A DNA stretch of 39,923 nt from positions 1 through 39,923 of the forward strand of contig DYPU01000017.1 of NCBI GenBank assembly GCA_020719725.1, written 5' to 3'. Position 1 is the first letter of the stretch. Each line of letters starts with the position of its first letter. A program made the translations under genes and the position numbers. Shown piece by piece: positions 31,997-39,476 of the stretch. Under the pieces are notes generated by a model that saw only the letters and a list, made by a program, of their open reading frames with translations, was not told where the DNA came from and ran no database searches. Source of the stretch: Anaerolinea sp. GTDB lineage: Bacteria; Chloroflexota; Anaerolineae; Anaerolineales; Villigracilaceae.

Positions 31997-33423
31997 CGCG
32001 CCACCTCCAGCGCCGAAACAATACGATCCATGCGCAGGCCATTCGAACCTTTGACCAGCACGGCGTCTTGCCCGGTCAGGTTCTTATCGAGCCACTGTAC
32101 CGTTGGCTCCAGGTCTTCAAACTCGTGTACCATCGGCTTTTTCATGCCTGCGCGCCGGGCCGATTCGGCGATGAGATGCGCTCGCACGCCAAATGTAACC
32201 AAAACATCGGCCACTTCGGCAGCGCGCGCGCCAACTTTTTCATGGCCCTCACGCTCATATTGGCCGAGTTCCAGCATATCACCCAGAACTGCTACACGGC
32301 GGCCTTTTAGCTCTTCGAGTAGATTCAGCGCCGCCAGCGTGGATTCGGGCGAGGCATTGTAAGTATCGTCCAAAATAAGAGCGCCATTTTCAGCGCGGAC
32401 GGCCACCAGCCGCAATTGGGCCTGGCTTTCTTGCAATCCGCGCACAATTTCATCCCAAGTGAGGCCTTCCACCAGCCCAACCGCCGCTGCGCGTAAAACG
32501 GTGTGGACAGAATGCCGCCCAATCATCGGCACACGCACGACCAGCGTCTCTTTGTGATGATGCAGGCGCAACCGAATGCCTTCCAGCCCCAACCCTTCCA
32601 CATGGTCGGCCCACAAATCGGCGGCAGGAGCCAGCCCATAGTAAAAAACTTGAGCCTGGGTGCGTTGGTTCATGGCCTGCACAAACGGGTCGTCATAGTT
32701 CAAAATAGCGATTCCATCCGGGGCAGCGGGCAAGGCTTCCACCAATTCACCTTTGCCCTGGGCAATGATTTCTTGCGAACCGGCTCGTTCGGCATGGACA
32801 GTTCCAATGTTATTGATTACCCCAATTTGGGGCAAGGCAATTTCGCACAACTGGGCAATTTCGCCTGGGACGTAAAATCCCATCTCCAGCACAGCATATT
32901 GATGGCCGGGTGTCAGGCGCAAAATATTAAGCGGCAGGCCAATCTCATTATTAAGATTCGCCAGACTTTTGAGCGTTTTGTACCGCTGGCTTAAAACCTG
33001 GGCAATGGCTTCTTTGGTGGTCGATTTACCTACGCTGCCGGTGACTCCGATGACTCTCAGACTTAGTTTGCGCCGCCAAAACGTAGAAATTTTTTGCAAG
33101 GCTGTTACCGTATTTTCAACCAAAATGCACAGTGGAAGCTGAATACGGCCCGCCATTAGTGGGCTGTTTGCGGCTCGGACATCGATCAGCGCAAATGGCT
33201 CCTCTATGTCGTGTTCGATCAACGCCACGATTGCGCCAGCCTGAAAAGCCTGGGTGATGAAGTTATGTCCATCAACTCGCTCACCCGGAATTGCTACAAA
33301 CAAGCTGCCAGGGATCACTTGGCGGGAATCAATCGCCGCCTCGGTGATGATTGTCTGGTTTATCACGGGGCGGAGACCGGTAAGGGCTTCTAAAACGTCG
33401 GCAAGGGTCAGCATGTCACTCAT
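31993..33423 (-). CDS. murF: UDP-MurNAc-tripeptide--D-Ala-D-Ala ligase MurF
   Basis: 476 residues. It adds the D-Ala-D-Ala made by Ddl. The N-terminal domain shows AAIDSRQVIPGSLFVAI, the P-loop GVTGSVGKSTTKEAI (126-140) with the MurF-type TTKE, then NLNNEIGLPLNIL, LEMGFYVPGEIAQL and the C-terminal LILDDTYNASPESTLAAL. NNEIG and YNASP separate it from MurE. No murE gene is next to it, though many clusters have murE just before murF. ATGA overlaps join it to ftsI upstream and mraY downstream. Confidence 0.96.
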   Translation of the reverse strand: MSDMLTLADVLEALTGLRPVINQTIITEAAIDSRQVIPGSLFVAIPGERVDGHNFITQAFQAGAIVALIEHDIEEPFALIDVRAANSPLMAGRIQLPLCILVENTVTALQKISTFWRRKLSLRVIGVTGSVGKSTTKEAIAQVLSQRYKTLKSLANLNNEIGLPLNILRLTPGHQYAVLEMGFYVPGEIAQLCEIALPQIGVINNIGTVHAERAGSQEIIAQGKGELVEALPAAPDGIAILNYDDPFVQAMNQRTQAQVFYYGLAPAADLWADHVEGLGLEGIRLRLHHHKETLVVRVPMIGRHSVHTVLRAAAVGLVEGLTWDEIVRGLQESQAQLRLVAVRAENGALILDDTYNASPESTLAALNLLEELKGRRVAVLGDMLELGQYEREGHEKVGARAAEVADVLVTFGVRAHLIAESARRAGMKKPMVHEFEDLEPTVQWLDKNLTGQDAVLVKGSNGLRMDRIVSALEVAR

Positions 33424-35171
33424 GGGCTAGCCAACTGTTGACGAATTTCATCGGGTGGAATGTCGAGCAAGACCACCAGCTTTTCAACTACATCTTTGAA
33501 GACCGGAGCGGCCAGATAGGAAGCCCAATCTTCGGTTTTTGGCTTTTCGAGCCAGACATAAACCATAAATTTGGGGTTATCCAGCGGCCCCCAACCAATA
33601 AACGACGCGTTGATTTCGTCTGGGCTGTAAAGCCCACTTTCAGAAGGAATTTGGGCCGTTCCGGTTTTTCCGGCAATCCGGTAGCCTTCGACCAGCGCCA
33701 GCGAATTGCCCCGTTCCATGCCTAGCGCCAGCATCTCACTGACGGTGCGAGCCGATTGGGGTGAGATGGGTGTGCCAAGTACCTGAGCCGGGGTGTTGTA
33801 TTGACTGCCATTATTGACCATGCCATACAAAACGTGTGGATAGACCATTTTGCCGTCGTTCGCCAGCGCCGAAGCCGCCGTCAACATCTGAATGGGAGTT
33901 ACGGCAATTCCCTGCCCAAAAGAGTTGGTTGCCAGATCAATTTCGTACCAGTCGGCGTCACCTGGGGTTTTCAAGCGGCCTGCCGCTTCACCGGCCAGGT
34001 CGATGCCGGTTGGACGGCCCAGGCCAAAGCGGCGCATATAGGTATAGTAAGTTTCCTGGCCCATTTGGCTGGCAAGCCGCGCCATACAAACATTGAGCGA
34101 ATTTTGCAAACAGCCAATCATATCTTGCGGGCCCCAGGCGCCTTTATCCCAGTTGTAAACGTAGCCGCCGCCAATTTCAAAATAACCAGTATCCAAATAG
34201 GTTGTGCTGGGAGCCACAATCCCGCTGTCAATAGCGGCAGCCATGGTCAAAACTTTAATGACTGAGCCGGGTTCATATTGGGTCGAGATGGCGCGGTTAA
34301 AATCACTGGCATATTTGTACTGTTCGGTATAAGTCCAAAATTGGTTTAAGTCCATTTGGGGGGTCGAAACCAACGCTAAAATTTCACCATTTTCAGGGTT
34401 CATCACAATCACTGTGCCCGATTCTGCGCCAGAATCGGCGATGGCATTCACCAAAATCTCTTCAACCGCGGCCTGAATCTCGCGGTCAACCGTTAGCACC
34501 AGATCGGTACCTTTGGGGGCTTTGGGCAGTTCAAAGGCGCGATTGGGGTCTTGGGGAGCCCAAACCGTCACCGGAACGCCCGCCAGTAAATCGTTATATT
34601 TCTCTTCCACGCCGAAATAGCCGCGCCCTTCGCGGGTGACAAAGCCCAGCATATTGGAGCCTAATTCCTGCTCTGGGTAACTCCGCTGAAGGTGGGCGCT
34701 AAAATCCAGCCCGGCCAGGCTGAGATCGCCACTCTGCTCATATCGTTCGGCCAATTGGCTGCGCATTTTTTGAAGCTCAAGCGCCCGGTCAGAGGCAACA
34801 TAATCCTGTAAAACAACATAAACCAACCCTTCCGGCGGATTGGTCAGCGTGTCGTAGACCAGCGCATAATCCAGGCCCAAAACCACATTCAGGCTTAAGG
34901 CAATGGTGTTGGGATCGCGCATTTCTTGCAGGTTTACCCCAATCTCGTAAATAGTGGTGTTGCCTGCCAGCAAATAGCCGTTGCGGTCATAAATTTGGCC
35001 GCGCTCCGGGTACAAAGTGCGATACTCCCCGGCGTAACGATCGCCCTGTTGTAAAAACGCGGCAGCTTGTGGGCTATATTGGATGCGTACCATTTGCGCA
35101 ACCACCAGAAATCCAATAAATGCAAAAAACCAGGCCAACAGCTTGGTGCGGGTTTGGAAGTAATCTTTCAT
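33420..35171 (-). CDS. ftsI: Septal class B penicillin-binding protein FtsI (PBP2/PBP3 type)
   Basis: 583 residues. A short cytoplasmic start and one membrane anchor (about 10-28) precede the dimerisation domain (LYPERGQIYDRNGYLLAGN near 53-71) and the transpeptidase domain (about 225-565). Catalytic motifs: S303-V-I-K306 in YEPGSVIKVLT, S358-L-N360 in QNSLNVCMARL, and K502-T-G504 in IAGKTGTAQIP. It crosslinks septal peptidoglycan with FtsW. There is no PASTA domain, unlike many Gram-positive homologues. Position right after the FtsL-like gene is standard; the ATG overlaps that gene as ATGA. Confidence 0.95.
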   Translation of the reverse strand: MKDYFQTRTKLLAWFFAFIGFLVVAQMVRIQYSPQAAAFLQQGDRYAGEYRTLYPERGQIYDRNGYLLAGNTTIYEIGVNLQEMRDPNTIALSLNVVLGLDYALVYDTLTNPPEGLVYVVLQDYVASDRALELQKMRSQLAERYEQSGDLSLAGLDFSAHLQRSYPEQELGSNMLGFVTREGRGYFGVEEKYNDLLAGVPVTVWAPQDPNRAFELPKAPKGTDLVLTVDREIQAAVEEILVNAIADSGAESGTVIVMNPENGEILALVSTPQMDLNQFWTYTEQYKYASDFNRAISTQYEPGSVIKVLTMAAAIDSGIVAPSTTYLDTGYFEIGGGYVYNWDKGAWGPQDMIGCLQNSLNVCMARLASQMGQETYYTYMRRFGLGRPTGIDLAGEAAGRLKTPGDADWYEIDLATNSFGQGIAVTPIQMLTAASALANDGKMVYPHVLYGMVNNGSQYNTPAQVLGTPISPQSARTVSEMLALGMERGNSLALVEGYRIAGKTGTAQIPSESGLYSPDEINASFIGWGPLDNPKFMVYVWLEKPKTEDWASYLAAPVFKDVVEKLVVLLDIPPDEIRQQLASP

Positions 35172-35692
35172 CGCGTACCGCCCATTGGAATGGAAGCCGC
35201 CCGCATCCGTTCACGGAACCAATCAATAAGCGATTCGTGAAATTCTGGCGAAGCTGAAATAGCCTGTTTTTGTGAAACCTGACCCGCAATTTGGACGCCG
35301 CCTTTGGGGAAATAGCCCGGAACAACCATATAACTCAGTTCTTCTTGCTTAAGCATCTCAAATCCCAGCGATTTTGCCCTGGCCTGCATCACCTGATTAG
35401 ACAGTAAATAAGCCAGCTCGGTTTCATAATCGGCATTGCTGCGGCGATTGATAGCAATACTCAACTCCAAGTTTTGAATTTGACGGCCTGTGATGGCGGC
35501 ACGCGCCGTAACATCCAGATACAGCCCAGCCACCAGCGCCACCACAGCCACAACAACGCCAAACAACACCACCCATTGCTGTTGAATGTTAACAGGCATA
35601 GCGCGTCCGGCGTCAAAAGCCTGCACCGCTTCGATATAAGCGGCAAAGGTGCGGCGAGTCTGATTGGGTTGAGGTGCGGGTGTGCTTGTCAT
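35168..35692 (-). CDS. FtsL-like bitopic division protein
   Basis: 174 residues. The N-terminal cytoplasmic part (1-39) is Pro-rich at the start, one membrane segment follows (about 41-60), and then a coiled-coil region (about 61-110) with QIQNLELSIAINRRSN and ETELAYLLSNQVMQARAKSLG. The pattern, with ALSLGF-like ending before the coil stops, matches FtsL/septum formation initiator proteins. It is longer than typical FtsL (about 100-120) because of a C-terminal extension of about 60 residues (GYFPKGGVQIAGQ onward). Primary sequence of FtsL is poorly conserved, so the call rests on topology and place between rsmH and ftsI. ATGA overlaps on both sides. Confidence 0.75.
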   Translation of the reverse strand: MTSTPAPQPNQTRRTFAAYIEAVQAFDAGRAMPVNIQQQWVVLFGVVVAVVALVAGLYLDVTARAAITGRQIQNLELSIAINRRSNADYETELAYLLSNQVMQARAKSLGFEMLKQEELSYMVVPGYFPKGGVQIAGQVSQKQAISASPEFHESLIDWFRERMRAASIPMGGTR

Positions 35693-36606
35693 CGTTTTTC
35701 AACAATTCTTAGTTTGGCGCTGCGAGCGCGCGAGTTAGCGTGAACTTCTGCCTCGACAGCTTCAATTGGCTTACGGTTGATTTCGATCAGGCTGGCCTGG
35801 TGACTACAAGTGCAAACCGGCTGATGCGGCGGGCAAAGGCAATCCCGGCTTTCCTGGCGGAAATACGTTTTGACAATGCGATCTTCCAACGAATGAAAGG
35901 CAATCACTGCCAGACGGCCACCGGGCCGGAGCAGAGTCAGTGCAAGGGGTAAAACCTTCTCCACTGCGTCCAACTCGCCGTTCACCGCAATTCTCAAAGC
36001 CTGAAAGGTGCGGGTGGCCGGATGAATCCGCTCTCGTTTGCCAATCGCTTTTAAAATCAGATCGGCCAATTGGCGGGTGGTGGCAAAAGGACGGTTTTGC
36101 ACCAGTACCCGGGCAATTTTGCGGGAAAGGCGCTCTTCACCATACCGGAAGATAATTTCGGCCAGGTCACTTTCGGGTAGCGTATTTACCAGGTTGGCAG
36201 CAGTTAGCGCGGCGTTGGGGCTAAAACGCATATCCAGCGGGCCATCTTGCAGGAAAGAAAAACCTCGTTCCGCATTATCCAACTGCATTGAAGAGACGCC
36301 CAAATCCAAAACGATGCCATCCACTTGTACCCAGCCCACTCGTTTGGCCTGTTCGACCATTTCGAGATAGCTGGCGCGGACAATGTGCGCCCGCTGCCCG
36401 AAAGCTGCCAATCGTTCTGTGGCGATGGCGAGGGCTTGCGGGTCAAGATCGAGACCAAGCAACTCGCCAGTGGGGGCGCTGGCTTCCAAAATCCCGGCGG
36501 CATGGCCGCCCGCGCCGAGTGTGCCATCGATATAATGGCCGGCGGCGTGTGGGCGGAGAGCGTGTATAATATCTTGATAAAGTACCGAAAGATGCGGCGT
36601 GTTCAT
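35689..36606 (-). CDS. rsmH: 16S rRNA (cytosine1402-N4)-methyltransferase RsmH
   Basis: 305 residues. It methylates N4 of C1402 in 16S rRNA. The SAM site is YIDGTLGAGGHAAGILEAS (about 21-39), with LGLDLDPQALAIA next. Family markers are VDGIVLDLGVSSMQLDNAERGFSF, GPLDMRFSP, a helical insert with YGEERLSRKIARVLV, and RLAVIAFHSLEDRIVKTYF. A Cys-rich segment near the C-terminus (RDCLCPPHQPVCTCSHQA) is common in the family. It is the second dcw gene, overlapping mraZ and ftsL by ATGA. Confidence 0.97.
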   Translation of the reverse strand: MNTPHLSVLYQDIIHALRPHAAGHYIDGTLGAGGHAAGILEASAPTGELLGLDLDPQALAIATERLAAFGQRAHIVRASYLEMVEQAKRVGWVQVDGIVLDLGVSSMQLDNAERGFSFLQDGPLDMRFSPNAALTAANLVNTLPESDLAEIIFRYGEERLSRKIARVLVQNRPFATTRQLADLILKAIGKRERIHPATRTFQALRIAVNGELDAVEKVLPLALTLLRPGGRLAVIAFHSLEDRIVKTYFRQESRDCLCPPHQPVCTCSHQASLIEINRKPIEAVEAEVHANSRARSAKLRIVEKR

Positions 36607-37046
36607 ACCAGACCGGTCGAAAGGTCGAGCGCAACAAACCGCCCGATATTGGCTTCTGCATCCTGAAGCAATTGCATTTGTTCGTCCCAGGTGACAGGCA
36701 TCCAGATTTCGAAATATTCGCCCTGGCCGATTACCATTGCCTCGCCATCCAACTTCAGAAACTGGCGCAGATTTTGTGGCAAGAGGATGCGCCCAGCCTT
36801 GTCTACTTCAGTTTGATAGGCGCTGGAAAGCAGCATTCGACGTAACATGCGGGCGGCGGGATCGGTGAGACTCATGGCGTTGATGCGGTCGTAGACTTGT
36901 TGAAAGTAGGCGGCTGTCATAACCATCAGGTTACGGTCGAAGCCTTGTGAGATAATTGCGCCTGGGCCGACAGAATCTCGAAAGACCGCCGGAATTGTCA
37001 GGCGTCCTTTTTCATCGAGATTGTGGCGGTACTGACCTAAGAACAT
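36603..37046 (-). CDS. mraZ: Transcriptional regulator MraZ
   Basis: 147 residues from the ATG at 37046 (MFLGQYRHNLDEKGRLTIPA); the longer open frame would start upstream of the transcription start and through operator repeats. It has two SpoVT/AbrB-type halves, each with a DEKGRLTIP-like motif (NLDEKGRLTIPAVF near 9-22 and VDKAGRILLPQNL near 83-95). MraZ forms ring-shaped oligomers that bind direct repeats before its own gene and repress the dcw cluster. Such repeats are present at 37096-37131. The ATG has only a weak SD (GAGAG). Confidence 0.96.
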   Translation of the reverse strand: MFLGQYRHNLDEKGRLTIPAVFRDSVGPGAIISQGFDRNLMVMTAAYFQQVYDRINAMSLTDPAARMLRRMLLSSAYQTEVDKAGRILLPQNLRQFLKLDGEAMVIGQGEYFEIWMPVTWDEQMQLLQDAEANIGRFVALDLSTGLV

Positions 37047-37075
37047 ATGTTCTACTCTCTTTTTAATGCGCGGAA

Positions 37076-37095
37076 CGCCGGACTTTCGCCCGGCG
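37076..37095 (-). promoter_or_regulatory. Hairpin in the mraZ leader
   Basis: CGCCGG and CCGGCG pair as a 6-bp GC-only stem with an 8-base loop, between the MraZ repeats and the mraZ ATG. No U-run follows, so it is a leader stem or mRNA stabiliser rather than a terminator. Confidence 0.4.
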
Positions 37096-37131
37096 CTCCA
37101 CTTCTTCCCACTTCTTCCCACTTACTCCCAC
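37096..37131 (-). promoter_or_regulatory. MraZ operator: four 10-bp-spaced GTGGGA repeats
   Basis: On the minus strand GTGGGA starts at 37131, 37121 and 37111, and a degenerate GTGGAG starts at 37101. The period is exactly 10 bases, one helical turn, as in known MraZ boxes (TGGGA direct repeats with 5-base spacers). They lie just downstream of the -10, covering the transcription start, which suits repression by MraZ. Confidence 0.85.
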
Positions 37132-37160
37132 ATTTTACACCGCTTTGGGGTGAAATTCAA
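37132..37160 (-). promoter_or_regulatory. Sigma70-type promoter of the dcw cluster
   Basis: On the minus strand TTGAAT (37160-37155), a 17-base spacer and TAAAAT (37137-37132). Transcription would start near 37125, inside the MraZ repeats, leaving a leader of about 80 bases before mraZ. Confidence 0.8.
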
Positions 37161-37207
37161 GTGGAGTAGGACTTTTATCCTATGTTTTGCTATGGTTTTG
37201 CACGCTT

Positions 37208-38101
37208 ATGGACATTCTTCTGCTTGAATCACCCCGTTGGCAAGATTATGAGTTGTTGGATTCAGGCAATGGCCTGAAATTGGAGCGTTTTGGAGGCTAT
37301 CGTTTTGTGCGCCCGGAGGCCCAAGCCATTTGGTCGAGGGCGCTTTCTGAGACGATTTGGCGGGAGGCCGATGCGGTTTTCAGCCCGACGAATGAGGAGA
37401 GTGGGGGGCATTGGGAGGTGCGGAAGAAATTGCGTGATCGCTGGGAGATGCGTTATCCACTGCCAGGGGTTGCTCCGCTCAAGTGTTGGGCCACCACCAC
37501 GCCTGGGCGGCATTTGGGGGTTTTCCCAGAGTGCGCCGCGACTTGGGATTGGATGGCTGAAAAAATTATAACGGCAGAACGCCCGGTCAAAGTTTTGAAT
37601 TTGTTTGGGTATACCGGGTTGGCTTCCCTTTCGGCGGCCAGCGCCGGAGCAACGGTGACGCATGTGGACGCCTCGAAAAAGTCGGTGGGATGGGCCAGCG
37701 AGAATCAGCAGCTTTCTGGGCTGGGCGCGAAACCGATTCGGTGGATTGTGGACGATGCGCTTAAGTTTGTCCAACGCGAAGCGCGGCGCGGTGCGCAGTA
37801 TGATGGTATTTGCTTGGATCCACCCAAGTTTGGGCGCGGGCCAAAGGGTGAAGTGTGGGAGGTCTACCAATCTTTGCCAACGCTATTAGAGGCTTGCCGG
37901 GAGGTGCTTAGCCCCTCGCCGCTGTTTATGGTGCTGACGATGTACGCGGTTAAAGCTTCGGGCGTTCATTTATATGCTACGTTGGAAGAGTTGATGAGGA
38001 AATATAAAGGAAGCGTACAAGCTGGTGAATTGGTGACACGCGAGACAAGCGCGCAGCGGCTACTTTCTCAGGCCGTTTTTGGACGCTGGTCTGCGGCTTG
38101 A
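37208..38101 (+). CDS. RlmI-like class I SAM-dependent methyltransferase
   Basis: 297 residues from the ATG at 37208; a TTG at 37187 would add 7 residues, and neither has an SD. The catalytic domain matches COG1092/RlmI-like rRNA cytosine methyltransferases: VLNLFGYTGLASLSAASAGA (motif I), THVDASKKSVGWASENQ (SAM ribose site) and GICLDPPKFGRGPKGEVW (the DPPKF motif IV). The N-terminal PUA domain of E. coli RlmI is not present; instead there is a beta-rich start of about 90 residues. The expected target is a ribosomal RNA base, but which one is unknown. It is divergent from mraZ with only 160 bases between the start codons. Confidence 0.85.
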   Translation: MDILLLESPRWQDYELLDSGNGLKLERFGGYRFVRPEAQAIWSRALSETIWREADAVFSPTNEESGGHWEVRKKLRDRWEMRYPLPGVAPLKCWATTTPGRHLGVFPECAATWDWMAEKIITAERPVKVLNLFGYTGLASLSAASAGATVTHVDASKKSVGWASENQQLSGLGAKPIRWIVDDALKFVQREARRGAQYDGICLDPPKFGRGPKGEVWEVYQSLPTLLEACREVLSPSPLFMVLTMYAVKASGVHLYATLEELMRKYKGSVQAGELVTRETSAQRLLSQAVFGRWSAA

Positions 38102-38126
38102 CCATCTGCCCGCCTCACGGTAGAAT
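38098..38126 (+). promoter_or_regulatory. Promoter for the tRNA genes
   Basis: TTGACC (38098-38103), 17-base spacer, TAGAAT (38121-38126). The -35 overlaps the TGA stop of the methyltransferase gene. Transcription would start near 38133, seven bases before tRNA-Gly. Confidence 0.75.
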
Positions 38127-38139
38127 ACAGGTCGCTTGT

Positions 38140-38211
38140 GCGGGAGTCGCCAAGTGGTAAGGCATCAGCCTTCCAAGCTGATATTCGCGGGTCCGAATCC
38201 CGTCTCCCGCT
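38140..38211 (+). tRNA. tRNA-Gly(TCC)
   Basis: A full cloverleaf of 72 bases: acceptor GCGGGAG (38140-38146) pairs with CTCCCGC (38204-38210), anticodon stem ATCAGC/GCTGAT with loop CTTCCAA giving anticodon TCC, and T-arm GCGGG-TCCGAAT-CCCGT. The discriminator base is T, as usual for bacterial tRNA-Gly. The 3' CCA is not encoded and must be added by the CCA enzyme. Confidence 0.96.
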
Positions 38212-38223
38212 CTCTGTTTTTGG

Positions 38224-38277
38224 TTCAGGTGTCAGGTGTTTTGGTGTCACAAGACACTTGCGCATCTGACACCTGAA
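38224..38277 (+). repeat. Nested inverted repeat between two tRNA genes
   Basis: TTCAGGTGTCAG (38224-38235) and CTGACACCTGAA (38266-38277) are perfect 12-bp arms. Inside, GTGTC and GACAC pair again around ACAA, and GGTGT recurs three times in direct orientation. It can fold into a long stem in the pre-tRNA transcript, either as a processing signal or as a dispersed repeat. Confidence 0.7.
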
Positions 38278-38286
38278 GCTTAAATC

Positions 38287-38359
38287 GGGCCCGTAGCTCA
38301 GTGGTTAGAGCAGGGGACTCATAATCTCTTGATCGCTGGTTCGACTCCAGCCGGGCCCA
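38287..38359 (+). tRNA. tRNA with CAT anticodon, best read as tRNA-Ile2 (lysidine type)
   Basis: A 73-base cloverleaf: acceptor GGGCCCG (38287-38293) with CGGGCCC (38352-38358), D-arm GCTC/GAGC, anticodon stem GGGGA/TCTCT with loop CTCATAA, T-arm GCTGG-TTCGACT-CCAGC, discriminator A; CCA not encoded. CAT could mean Met or Ile2. The body (GACTCATAATC and TCGCTGGTTC) closely resembles bacterial tRNA-Ile2, and the acceptor has C4-G69 and C5-G68, the pairs preferred by the lysidine synthase TilS. It would read AUA codons after modification. Its 3' end faces an integrase gene, so it is probably the attachment site of an integrated element. Confidence 0.85.
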
Positions 38360-38408
38360 CAATTGACCATTTTATTACGGGGGTTTTGTGCCAGTGTTAT
38401 TTTTTGCA
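38360..38408. other. Probable attachment-site flank next to the tRNA
   Basis: 49 bases between the tRNA 3' end and the first element ORF, with no gene. If the integrase used the tRNA 3' end as target, the crossover core lies in the last part of the tRNA and this flank is the element's end. The matching second copy is not in the window. Confidence 0.4.
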
Positions 38409-38513
38409 TTATTGGCTCCTTAACATCTCGACGGCTTGTGCAAGACTGTTTAGTTTGTTGAGAATTTCTGCTTGTATGTTGGACTGAGGTTCGTTTACCT
38501 CGGCCTTGCTCAT
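38409..38513 (-). CDS. Possible small coiled-coil protein (34 aa)
   Basis: ATG at 38513, stop at 38409-38411. The product begins MSKAEVNEPQSNIQAEI and continues LNKLNSLAQAVEMLRSQ, giving a clean heptad pattern of I/L/V residues that fits an amphipathic helix or short coiled coil. It lies 18 bases past the integrase stop on the same strand. There is no strong SD. A second overlapping frame starts at the integrase stop (ATGA at 38535) and runs antisense through the tRNA; its composition looks non-coding, so I prefer the 34-aa frame, with low confidence. Confidence 0.35.
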   Translation of the reverse strand: MSKAEVNEPQSNIQAEILNKLNSLAQAVEMLRSQ

Positions 38514-38531
38514 TTGCAGAATTCTTGTCTT

Positions 38532-39476
38532 TCATCGATTCCGCCTTTGCCGGGCGTAGCGCTCTGTGGTTGTCAGGCTTTCATGCATCAAGTTCTCTCG
38601 TACAGCTTCAAGGTCATTGATATCTTTGGCATTATCAAAAAGATAATTGGCGTGGCCTCGACGAAAAGCATGAGGCGAGTGATACTCAAGATTGTGGCTC
38701 AATAACCAGTTGCTCAAGTTCTTGTGAAAAGCTGCCGAGCGATGTTCCCCGATACTTTTCACAGTTGGATCAATTTCTCCAGTTTTAGGCGAGATAGGCG
38801 CAAACCAGAAACCTTCTGGTGGCAGGATTGCCCGCACCTTTACATCCCAGGCTTTGACCACATCAAAAAGTTCGGCAAGTCTCAGGATGTAAGTTACAGC
38901 GCTTTTCTTGTTTTTCGTTCTGATACCCAGTGTGGGAGATTGCCTGACTTCGAGCTCGGTCAAATCTACGGCCTTCACGGGCATAGAGACAAAAGCGCTG
39001 ATACGCATTCCTGAGAGATATAAAAACACAGTGCCAGCGCGTACTCTCTCCTCAATCAAGTTCTTGATCGGCGTTCGCGCGATTTGCAAGATTTCATCCA
39101 GAGAAACAGTAGATTGATCATCAAACTCATTTTGGATTAGGCGAATTTTAAGAGTTGAAAGCCAGGCCGGTGTGATTGATCGAAAGCCTTGTTTGTGAAT
39201 GGTCAGCCAGGTGAAGAACGTTTTGGCCGAGCCAATGATCTTGCGACGATAATTTGGCGATAATTCTCGCCCATCAGCACTTTTAAAATCTCGTACATAT
39301 TCCATCAGGCTGACATCAAACTTCGGCGCATTTTTGAAGGGTTGCTCGCTAGCCCAAGTCAGGTAATGTAAGGCCAAGGTTCGTTCCAGCCGCACTGATT
39401 TTGGGTCGAGTTGGTCAAACCGCAAACGGTAGGCCAAATATTCATCAACCAGTAACTTGTTTTGTCGATTGATCAT
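38532..39476 (-). CDS. Tyrosine-type site-specific integrase
   Basis: 314 residues from the ATG at 39476, which has GAGGTGAAG directly upstream; a longer frame to 39521 exists but overlaps the upstream gene. The N-terminal SAM-like core-binding domain (about 8-110) holds LVDEYLAYRLRFDQL and KTFFTWLTIHKQGF. The catalytic domain has LYLSGMRISAF (first Arg), TKNKKSAVT (Lys), SPHAFRRGHANYLF (HxxR), LMHESLTTTERYA (His and the nucleophile Tyr), a full R-K-H-R-H-Y set. It recombines DNA at an att site, most likely the adjacent tRNA-Ile2, toward which it points. The sequence here looks more AT-rich than the dcw region, consistent with transfer. Confidence 0.9.
   Translation of the reverse strand: MINRQNKLLVDEYLAYRLRFDQLDPKSVRLERTLALHYLTWASEQPFKNAPKFDVSLMEYVRDFKSADGRELSPNYRRKIIGSAKTFFTWLTIHKQGFRSITPAWLSTLKIRLIQNEFDDQSTVSLDEILQIARTPIKNLIEERVRAGTVFLYLSGMRISAFVSMPVKAVDLTELEVRQSPTLGIRTKNKKSAVTYILRLAELFDVVKAWDVKVRAILPPEGFWFAPISPKTGEIDPTVKSIGEHRSAAFHKNLSNWLLSHNLEYHSPHAFRRGHANYLFDNAKDINDLEAVRENLMHESLTTTERYARQRRNR

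Noticed and set aside
37047-37121. N-terminal extension of mraZ to 37121
   Set aside because: It would begin inside the operator repeats at the predicted transcription start; the MraZ family start is MFLGQYRHNLD.
37262-37870. Minus-strand 202-codon frame
   Set aside because: Antisense of the RlmI-like methyltransferase, whose SAM and DPPKF motifs are clear on the plus strand.
38305-38535. Minus-strand 76-codon frame ending GPGWSRTSDQEIMSPLL
   Set aside because: Its C-terminal part is the antisense of tRNA-Ile2, a well-known source of spurious WSRTSD proteins; the rest has out-of-frame composition.
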